Positions 56,181 through 64,000 of a DNA stretch of 64,000 nt are shown here, one piece after another. The position numbers and the translations under genes were made by a program. Under the pieces are notes generated by a model, which saw only the letters and a program-made list of their open reading frames with translations, did not search any database and was not told the DNA's origin. Positions within the stretch are counted from its first letter, which is position 1, and each line of letters starts with the position of its first letter. The stretch comes from Ascaphus truei (lineage: Eukaryota > Chordata > Amphibia > Anura > Ascaphidae): assembly GCA_036426205.1 (NCBI GenBank), contig CM071574.1, forward strand, positions 10,740,020 through 10,804,019, written 5' to 3'.

Positions 56181-57091
56181 TAGGATTGCCAGGCGGCTTC
56201 TCCAAAAATACTGGACACAATGGTGAAAGGTGCGATGCGCTCGAGAAAAGTCGGTGGGGAGGTATGTTATTTATAAAGGATCTGAACGTTACGTTATTTT
56301 TTTCGAAATTTCTCCCCAGGTATGCCCCAATTTGCACCATTTCATATTCTATTTCGTCACAAAATTCTGAGGACGGAGAACCTTTCCCAGAATTTTTTCA
56401 TAAAATAGAATATGAAATTTAGAAAAAGTGATGTAACAGTCAGATCATTTATAAATAACATACCTGCATTCATACTCTCACTCCCCATCTCCACCCTCAT
56501 CCTCTGTCATTCCTCCTCAGCCACAATCCTCTCATCCTCTCAACCCCCACCTCATCATCTCTCACCACTCCCTATTATTCTCTCACCCCTACCCCTCTCA
56601 TTTTCTCCCCCCAACCCTCATTCTCTCTCCTCCATCCCCCTCATTATCTCCCTCCAGCCCTCTCATTTTCTCTTTGCCTCCAAACCTCTAATTTTCTCTC
56701 TCTTCACCCACCCTCTCATTTCTCTCCTCTCCATCCCTCTCATTTTCTCTCCCAGTCCCACAGAACAACCACAATACCGTAGAAAAAAAGACTCATACAC
56801 ACAACAGAACAATACACAGACATACTCACAGAGGCAGAGATACACAGAGACGCACAGCCTCGCTTTTATCTGCTCCACGCTATTTCCTCCACTTGGCCCC
56901 ACCCCCAAGCTCCTGACAATACCTCCTGATTGGTTGCATTACACAGCAACAGACAATCCGGATGGAGGAAATCCAGAGGGATAATACCTGTATACACATA
57001 CATGTCCGGTATTACCTCTCATTTTATACTGGACAGTGTCCAAATACAGGAAAGTCCGATTCAATACAGTTCACCTGACAACCATAATCTA
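56181..57091. mobile_element. Second satellite-bearing hAT-like element
   Basis: Starts TAGGATTGCCAGGCGGCTTC; the right end is near 57091 (reverse complement TAGATTATGGTTGTCAGGTG). It has the same plan as 14204-16585: tactggacac words near the left end, a pyrimidine-rich minisatellite (56470-56760), a CA/CAGA-rich tract (56795-56860), a moderately GC-rich part, and a tactggacagtgtccaa block at the right. No target duplication is evident, so the ends are approximate. Confidence 0.5.
56470..56762. repeat. Pyrimidine-rich minisatellite
   Basis: Irregular units of the type ccctctcattttctctc/cctccatccccctcatt. It is the complementary-strand equivalent in composition of the purine-rich array at 14604-15216. 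Confidence 0.8.
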
Positions 57092-58211
57092 GGCTTTAGT
57101 AGCATAATAATTTAGTATATACTTTGGTTATTCTCACTACTGCAGTATATTGTAGCAAATCATCTCTGATTTTAGGTGAAGAGTTCCTGAACATAATAAT
57201 ACTTTAAGCAGAGAGGGAGTATGCCCTAAAATTCATCAGTTACAAAACTAAGTACATTGCTTTCAGTAGTATTTGTTTTTATTGTTTCCTGTCTGTGACT
57301 TCTCATCATCATCAATCCATGAGTGCGCAAGTAGGAACTGTATAGTCACTATATACTGTATCACTTTGCTCCATATAATGTACTTCCTCACACTTTATCT
57401 TGATGGTATTAATATGATTAGAGAGAGATAGACAGTTACACTGGGGGTAATTGATGTTCAGCATGGCAATTCCAAGCACTAGCTTCCTGCAAACAGTTTG
57501 CTTTATTAGGCCAATAAACCACTGAGTTGAATTCCCATCCATAGATTGTGTCTTATGGAATGACAGCTTAGAAAATTAAATAACCTACATAAAGACTGTG
57601 TAAAATCCAGTACTAAGGGTACCTAATGATTGAAATTCAAGTGACAATATAACAAATATAACACGAGGAACATACAAACTTAATTTTCCTATTTTCAAAT
57701 AGACAGTGATGCTAACCAGTTGTGTACTTATCTGCTCCTGCCTTTCTACTCCAATTAGTTTTAGACTTCAGAAGTTTTATAGTATTATCTGTATATAATA
57801 TGTGTGTCTCTCTGCTTGCTAAACTGGCACTTGCCCCCATTGTACCTCCGTGTCCCCTTGCTATTTCCCATTTCTATCTATTCTATTTATTCCTTAGCTG
57901 TTAATTGTCCCTACCAACCTCTGTCTTAGTTTAAAATCTCCTCCAACCTTTTTAACATCCTCCCCCCTATCACAGGAGATCCTTCTTCATTGAGGTACTA
58001 TCCACCCATACCATAAAGATAGCACCTCTCAAAAAAGGAATGCCAGTGTACAGTAATTGAGAAAGCCCTTTGTGTAGGAAGAAATGCATTGATTTGTTTA
58101 GCTACTATATTTTCCAGATTTTTTATCCAGGTATTTCTTTAATGCTGAGAAATGTTTTTCTTTAATTTATTTCGTTACCGGATGTAGTCCCTGCTAGTGT
58201 TTTCTTGGACC
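57092..58211. other. Unassigned stretch
   Basis: The segment 57720-58020 (ctggcacttgcccccattgt, agtttaaaatctcctccaac) looks like an old dispersed repeat, but I cannot classify it. Confidence 0.35.
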
Positions 58212-58270
58212 AGCAAGAAGCTGATATGTTATAAACTTTCGAACCTCTAAGGGTCCTTCATAGGGTTAAC
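58212..58270 (-). repeat. PLE-type 3' end remnant with hammerhead-like core
   Basis: Minus strand: CTATGA, AGGACCCTTAGAGGTTC, GAAAGTTTATAACATATCAGC. Matches the 25442-25592 fragment; stem II GGACC/GGUUC is intact (one G.U). The core box has lost a base. Confidence 0.45.
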
Positions 58271-60421
58271 CCAATTCACGCCGATACTCTGAAGATGAAC
58301 CATCTGAAGATGAACCATTCACGCACATACTCTGAAGATGCCTCTAATGAACTCTAGCGGTTTTAGTTGGAATTGAAGAAGCTTGCTTGATGGACAAATG
58401 GAAATGAAAGCCAAACGCGATGAAAGAAAGACCCGCTAGAAAGAGTAGCAAGATTACAACGTAGTGCAGTCAATAAAGGAAAAAAGGACGTAATATGAGA
58501 AATTATGAGAACCGTAAAAATGAGCACATATGTTGCAAATAAAGAAAAACAAATCAAGGAAGGTCTGGCAACCTATTCTTTCCACACAGTATGGAAGGGA
58601 TGTGTCTGTCGTTTCTGTGACAACTTTTTCAAACAACTTCATAAGATGTTCCTATATATTAATCATATTTATTGAAACCTGTAGCACTATAATTTTTAAA
58701 TAATACTTGTGGGCACATGTAACAAAGCTTGAGGTCTTCTTTACAATCTACAATGGCCTAACATATTCAAAGTCATGCTCCTGTTCTTATTATGTCCCCA
58801 GTGCAACCTTAAGGTAAAAGTAATAAGATCTTGTCCGTATAGTAGAAATGAGTTTAATTATTCCAGTCTCCTCTTGTATACTACATGATTTATAAGGCAC
58901 AGGACCAACATTTCATGCTGTAACAAACACTTGTGCCTATTGGGCTTTACCTGATCTCAAGGAGAATGAAAGAGAAATGCTTGTCAGTTGTTGCGTTGTA
59001 CGAGCCAGCATCTAGTGCTGACAAGCACCTATTAAATTATCTCCCCAGGGAAGCTAATAATGGTGTATTGAATGCCCACGTGCCCCTTTTACACAGTGTG
59101 ACATTTTTTATGATTCCATGATATGCCTTTACCCTCAATTTTGTACCTTTTAGTTGTCAATAAACATCACTTACCTCCCTGAATTATCCATTCATGTATT
59201 TAGCACATTTAGAGACTTATATAAAGTTGAAGGCACTCTGTACAGTATATTTGCTCACTTACAGCATAAAATGTACATGCATCATTAATAAGCACACTCC
59301 ACTCTAAATCATAAAAAAGGGCCCTCTATCACGAAATTGGCTGTTGTAAAGAAGAATGCTATAAAGAGGTGTGCTATTGAGATGCACACCTTAGACATTT
59401 GCCTCTTTCCCTATCTGACCCTTATAGCTCCTCTTTTTAAATATGCAGATCGCTACTGATTGGACCAAAGGATTGGACAATTCTGGTAATGCACAGGTTT
59501 AATCATCATAACCAAATATTTCAAGGACATATTACAGCTACACAATCTTAGCAATCCTCTCTAAAATGTGCCTTGCTGTACCTAACAAACATGTCTTGGT
59601 TACTTGAAAAGTATTGATACTGTATAGTGGTCATTTATTAATGGAAAGCCATGACTAGCTGACCGCTTTGGCTACTAAGGGGTTATTGTTGAGTTGAATG
59701 TGTTATCAACTATTCCATGTTGGTTTAGCTTATCTTGCCTATGTATATATTGTTTTTTATAATGCTATTATATATAGCACATAGGCACTATAGCATTATA
59801 ATGGTACAGTATCTACTCCTTTTGGTGCCAGTTCCGATATTTTTTTTATCAGTCATGCATTATTTTTAGCAGTACCAAGTTGGTGACTTGAAACTTAAAA
59901 TATTTTTGGGGCAGGTAGGAAGGTGTTCTGGTAAGTGCATCTGTAAGGGGACACGGTCGATGTATGAGGTGTAAAGTATCAGCCACAGAGCTACTCAAAT
60001 GTTTCGATAAGGAGGTGTGTTTTTTGGTTTTGGTCAACACGATTGGTTTTATTTTTGGATTTGTAAAAAATAAAAAATGGAATAAAAGTGCAATAGACTG
60101 GAATGTATTTTTTTAAATGTTGACAAAACCTTTTTCTTAAAAGTTTGCACATTTCTCCGATTGCACACTCAAAAGATTGTCAGTTTATAAAAAAATATTG
60201 AACCTGCAAACCTACCCATCCTTATTAAGTACACACACATTTAATCCACCCAACCCCCGAAATATAGGTTTTCTGGACAGGGTGAGAGGGGGAAAAGACC
60301 TATTTTAGTAATAAGTATGTACATATCCTACTAGCATATTTTCTAAGTATCTCAGATGGGCCCATTTTTTGTGCATGTTTCTCTCCACATGTTGTCTAAA
60401 GGTGTGTTTGAGGATATATAT
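58271..60421. other. Unassigned AT-rich stretch
   Basis: About 2.1 kb with no recognised gene or repeat. A short palindrome, cactatagcattataatg against the preceding aatgctattatatatag, is at 59760-59805. Confidence 0.45.
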
Positions 60422-60703
60422 AGTGCAGAATAAATGAGTTCTTCAGTATTAGGTGATACCTTTTTTATTGGACTAACAATTTATGTCATAGGACAAGCTT
60501 TCGAGAGTTCTCCTCTCTTCTTCAGGTCGGCAATACTGATATACAAAGGATTCAATGGCTAATACAGCCATTGAATCCTTTGTATATCAGTATTGCTGAC
60601 CTGAAGAAGAGAGGAGAACTCTCGAAAGCTTGTCCTATGACTAAATTGTTAGTCCAATAAAAAAGGTATCACCTAATACTGAAGAACTCATTTATTCTGC
60701 ACT
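60422..60703. mobile_element. Near-perfect 282-bp hairpin with PLE-type ends
   Basis: The two arms of about 139 bp are almost identical in inverse orientation (agtgcagaataaatgagttc ... actcatttattctgcact). Each arm carries CTGAAGA, AGAGAGGAGAACTCTC, GAAAGCTT, then attgttagtccaataaaaaa, ggtatcacc. The last blocks match the end of the PLE at 36627-36685 and the fragment at 25442-25592. Stem II is GAGAG/CTCTC; GAC before the box pairs with GUC after AGCUU. High arm identity implies a recent insertion or gene conversion. Confidence 0.7.
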
Positions 60704-60732
60704 AAAATCGCAACTGAACAGCTATTTTCTGC

Positions 60733-60757
60733 TTTATATATATATATATATATATAG
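60733..60757. repeat. (TA)n microsatellite
   Basis: Uninterrupted alternating TA. Confidence 0.9.
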
Positions 60758-60764
60758 CACTTGG

Positions 60765-60980
60765 GACACTAAGAATGGCGGTGGATTTGATGGAATAGCC
60801 TGCAAAAAGAGGTGATAGGGATTCACACAGCAAGGGAATTCAAATATGCTTGGGATCAACATAAGGCTATTATAATCACTAAAGAAAGCCAAGAATCAAC
60901 TGAGATTTTACAGCAATTAGGAATATGGGAAGACTAGGTTGGCCGAGTGGTTTCTAACTGCCATCAAATTATATTGCCTG
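60765..60980 (+). repeat. Family D LINE-like tail
   Basis: gaatggcggtggatttgatg, gaatagcctgcaaaaagag and gggaagactaggttggccga, gtggtttctaactgccatca are diverged versions of the 31262-31620 fragment, in the same order. Confidence 0.5.
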
Positions 60981-61572
60981 AATATGACAGTATATTCTTT
61001 TACTAGCCCTTTTTAACTCACACAATACATGAGAGTGCATCTTGTAACCATGGTTTGTGAATTGTGTATTCCAGTTATGCTTCACTGTTCAAATCTTAAA
61101 CATTATAGAAGGTAATACAGAGTGTCCTGTGTTTATTTACATGCATTTTTGAGTGTTGTTAATGTATCAAACTTACAAGAGCTAGAAGATTGTGTTTTTT
61201 TTTCCTTTTAAAATTAATGACATATATTGGTAAATAAGCCCACAAGAAGTGATTATCTTTTATTTTTTTTAAATGCTCTTGGAGTATAATAACTTTTCAG
61301 AATCTGTAGGTCTAATTGTGATTACTGCCTAAAATAATATTCATTACAGTGAGTAAGCACTATTACAAAGCATACACTGAGGACAGGAATAGCCTCTGAT
61401 GTTACAGAAGATTAGCTGTTATTACTCTTATTGCTGAAGTATGTTATGTTACAGTAATTTTTAATGGCTTCTGTTATGTTTAACTGCTCTAGGTGCACAC
61501 CTGCTAATTATCAGACTAAATAAAATGTTATTCAAAGGTAACTTGTCTATGTGACTAGTCCTACACAAAGGC
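60981..61572. other. Unassigned AT-rich stretch
   Basis: No recognised feature. Confidence 0.45.
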
Positions 61573-62387
61573 CTGACAGATTAATACCTGGAAAACCGGT
61601 ATTTATATAAAAATGTAAAACCTCCGGAAGTCATTGTGCCGGTAAGGGCAATGTGACCAGCATATTGAAAGTCAAGCCCAGACAGTACTCCTACCAGTCA
61701 ATATGGATGCCAAGTATCTGGCATATTGTACCATCTTTTTGTGGCCAAAATGGCTAAAGTGTGTACTTCACTTACCCAACCAGCACACAAAGGAATCAGG
61801 GACAGCTATATAAATGTGTATGGGGGCAGTGCTTCGGACACTTGGAGTGGGAGGTCTGGGGAACTGTGACTCTAAGCGCTGAGCCATTGTTCATCCCAGA
61901 CTGAGACATCTATCTCTGCAGGTGCATCAAGCTAAAACTGGAAACTGAGGCTTGGGTCTTAGTCCCAAGCGATGCTGTTCCCAGTGTTCAGTTTGAATTT
62001 CCCCCTCTCCATAAGCCCACCTAAGTGGGATGTCCTAAAGCACTTACATCTCCCAAGTCTCTGATTGACTCATTACAGGGGAGCCTACGCTCTGTGATTG
62101 ACTGACGTAGCATCCGTTCTGTGATTGATCGGCACCCAGTCTTCCATGCTTTTAGATGGAGATCGGGAAACGATGTGCTGATCACAGTTAGTCAGATTAC
62201 ATCCAGACTCACAGTCTGAAAGACAATTTGTGTGTTGCTCCAAGATTTTTGTGGGAGACAACGATCTAGAATGAGGCTTGGTTGCATAAACTAGCAGGAC
62301 TTTAAAACTTGCTAGGATGCAACTAGTATTTCTACTGTACCGTGGTACACAGAGACTCTAGGCATGTGAAAGACATCCTGGGTAAGG
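61573..62387 (+). mobile_element. Candidate LTR
   Basis: Higher G+C than its flanks. Starts TGACAGATTAATACC and ends near ggctaca, followed four bases later by a primer-binding-site-like block. A TATA box (gctatataaatgtg near 61808) sits about 235 bp from the start, as in U3. Direct repeats gtctctgattgactcattac, gctctgtgattgactgacgt and gttctgtgattgatcggcac are inside. No internal coding region is seen downstream, so it may be a solo or truncated LTR of a Gypsy-type element or endogenous retrovirus. Confidence 0.4.
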
Positions 62388-62392
62388 CTACA

Positions 62393-62411
62393 GAAGTGGC
62401 GCCCAGCCCCT
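62393..62411 (+). promoter_or_regulatory. Primer-binding-site-like sequence
   Basis: agaagtggcgcccagcccct begins TGGCGCCCA, the start of a site complementary to the 3' end of lysine tRNA, used by many LTR retroelements. The match is about nine bases, beyond which it diverges. Confidence 0.4.
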
Positions 62412-62611
62412 AGTGAGCTAGGATTCCCCCGTAACCCCTGTCTTACTGTGTTTGAAACTAACATGTTGTATTGTGTTGCATTTGTTTGCTCTGGCTGACC
62501 TAAACTTGTTTTATTTAACTCCGTTCAGTCTGGCATTTGCGATCCCGTGTAAATTGTCCTGGACTTCCATGACCATCATTTTTTCAGGAGTATCATTAAA
62601 AGGTTTACATT
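62412..62611. other. Unassigned stretch
   Basis: Possibly the leader of the LTR element; no motif recognised. Confidence 0.3.
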
Positions 62612-63285
62612 GCTCAGCACATAGAAGCATAGTATTTGACGGCTGATTAGAACCACTTGGCCCACTCTGTCCGCCCATTTTCCTATCTGTAGTTAAACTT
62701 CACAACCTTTCTTTCGTATTTAGGCTAGCCCTAGGTCAATCCCAAGGATATTTGAATTCTCTGTATTAGCTCGACCACCTGTGTTGGAAGGCTGTACCAT
62801 AAATCCCCCCCCCCCCCCCACCTACCCCTGAAGAAGTACTTTCTCACATTTTTCTCTCCTGCCACCCTCCAGCTTCAAAGCAGGATCCCTTGTTCTAACA
62901 CTTCTCTTTCTCTGAAATAGGCTTCCCTACTGTACTTTGCTGAAACTCTTTATACATTTGAACGTTTTGATTATATCCCTTCTATCCTCTAAAATGTACA
63001 AATTAAGGTCCTTTAGTATTTCCTGATTAATGGTTAATACATTTCTCGATACAACCTAACATGCTCATCTACTTTTAAATCTGCGGAAATAAGGACTCCA
63101 AGGCTCCTTTCCTTTATTGTAATTGACAGTATAGTGCCAATAAACCTGTATTCTGCCTTTGGATTTTTGTGAACCAGGTGCATTATTTTACACTTTTTGG
63201 CCTAAAATGGTAGTTGGTATACTCTTGACAATTCTTCCAATCAACCTAAATCATTAATCATTTTATTTACCCCCCTCCCACCTGT
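62612..63285 (-). repeat. Family D dispersed repeat, first part
   Basis: Starts cacatagaagcatagtattt, gacggctgattagaaccact, tggcccactctgtccgccca and continues through gaagaagtactttctcacat, tatatcccttctatcctcta and aattgacagtatagtgccaa. The first block is the reverse complement of the tails at 31600 and 60960. A poly-C run lies at 62805-62819. It is a widely dispersed amphibian-type repeat with no intact ORF visible. Confidence 0.55.
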
Positions 63286-63655
63286 AACGTAAAGGGTAGT
63301 CATGTCCGTTCCGTGGTCAAGGCAGACGGAAGGCAAAGGGTAGTCAGGTCCAGTTCCGAGGTTGAGGCAGGTGGCAGGCAAAGAGTAGTCAGGTCGAGGT
63401 TGAGATAGGCAGCAGGCAAAACAAAGACAAGGCAGAGCTCAGACAGGACAAGGTAACAAGTACTTTGCACGAGCACTGAGAGGGAGCAACTGCCTGCTAT
63501 TTAAAAGCCAGAAGCAGCTGCTGGCAATGAGGGCCAGAGAGAGGCTGACTTCCTGTTAGGAAGTGAGGAGCAGGAATTGCAAGGAAGCAAGATGGCCACA
63601 GTAGCTTCAGTGAGGTTGAGAGGTCGCTTCCTGTTGGCAGCAATCTTAGATATTC
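63286..63655. mobile_element. Insertion with 45-bp minisatellite, LTR-like
   Basis: Three units start at gtagtca (63296, 63340, 63385), 44-45 bp apart, with ggttgaggcaggtggcaggc words like those at 40400-40580. A tgctatttaaaagcc block at 63498 resembles a TATA box. The segment interrupts family D, which resumes at about 63656. Boundaries are approximate. Confidence 0.45.
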
Positions 63656-63780
63656 AGACAGATCCCTTATACCACCTCCTTGAGTGCCAATGCTGTTGCA
63701 GATCTTTGTATCATCTGCAAAAAGGTATATGTTCCCCTAAAAGATCATCAAATGTTTTTACAAAAGCAAAGCAAATCTAA
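63656..63780 (-). repeat. Family D dispersed repeat, second part
   Basis: gttgcagatctttgtatcat, ctgcaaaaaggtatatgttc and aaaagatcatcaaatgtttt continue the family D sequence after the insertion; this adjacency is from my memory of such repeats and is less certain than the first part. Confidence 0.4.
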
Positions 63781-64000
63781 ATAAGATGTGACAAGTAGAA
63801 AGTATGTTGTATAGGCCGTACTACCTCATGTATTAAATACATTGGGGATATAAGTACATGGTGGGTGCTTGGGAACAATGAAGAGACCCCTAATCTCTCC
63901 TAAGGACATATAGAACACAAAAAGTGTTCCCCGCACTACGAATGAATACAAAAGAATCAATGATACTTGAAATGCTGATATGTATTAATGAGCAAAAGTG
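63781..64000. other. Unassigned stretch
   Basis: Window edge; nothing recognised. Confidence 0.4.

Noticed and set aside
1..64000. tRNA or rRNA genes
   Set aside because: Apart from the tRNA-like heads of the two SINEs I saw no cloverleaf with paired acceptor stem and intact A and B boxes; a tRNAscan-type search would decide.

Overview
The window looks like intergenic or intronic DNA from a large, repeat-rich vertebrate genome, most likely an amphibian and probably a frog. This is inferred from an AT-rich background, very dense DNA-transposon and foldback (MITE) insertions, TTAA-flanked Kolobok/T2-like elements, L2-type LINE tails, MIR-like tRNA SINEs, a Penelope-like retroelement (PLE), and no intact conserved protein gene. 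No bacterial-style operon, plasmid, phage or CRISPR array is visible. Most long open frames are chance frames in AT-rich DNA or frames through satellites. A 97-base assembly gap (N) lies at 15217-15313.

Layout. 0-9 kb: an L2 tail, a TA-flanked foldback MITE, a 115-bp tandem duplication and two pieces of an unclassified modular repeat (called family A here). 9-14 kb: a repeat ending in an (AAATA)n tail (family B), a decayed RTE-type non-LTR reverse transcriptase, an L2 fragment and a hAT MITE. 14.2-16.6 kb: a 2.4-kb hAT-like element filled with three different satellites. 19-24.4 kb: Kolobok-like and hAT MITEs, an RTE C-terminus and nested foldbacks carrying a hammerhead-ribozyme candidate. 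27-29.4 kb: a broken minus-strand chimera whose upstream half matches a striated-muscle myosin heavy-chain tail and whose downstream half matches ASPM-type IQ motifs. 30-34 kb: hAT MITEs and a MIR-like SINE. 34.9-36.7 kb: a decayed PLE with RT and GIY-YIG remains. 37.2-39 and 49.9-51.5 kb: two larger family A copies in opposite orientation. 40-41.5 and 61.6-62.5 kb: LTR-like segments. 49.4-60.7 kb: foldbacks, a Kolobok-like MITE and a second satellite-bearing hAT-like element. 62.6-63.8 kb: a dispersed repeat split by an insertion.

The most interesting signal is a recurring RNA motif. Hammerhead-type catalytic cores (CUGANGA, a short stem II, then GAAA, with short or palindromic stem III) appear at about ten places, at the PLE 3' end and in several foldbacks. 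The best are a near-complete minimal hammerhead at 21028-21070 (minus) and a pair in opposite arms of a 0.5-kb foldback (49475-49518 and 49761-49807), where stem I differs by a compensatory base-pair change. The second most interesting signal is the myosin/ASPM chimera, in which a 14-residue myosin-tail unit has been amplified about ten times. All assignments come from reading the sequence by eye; no database search was run.
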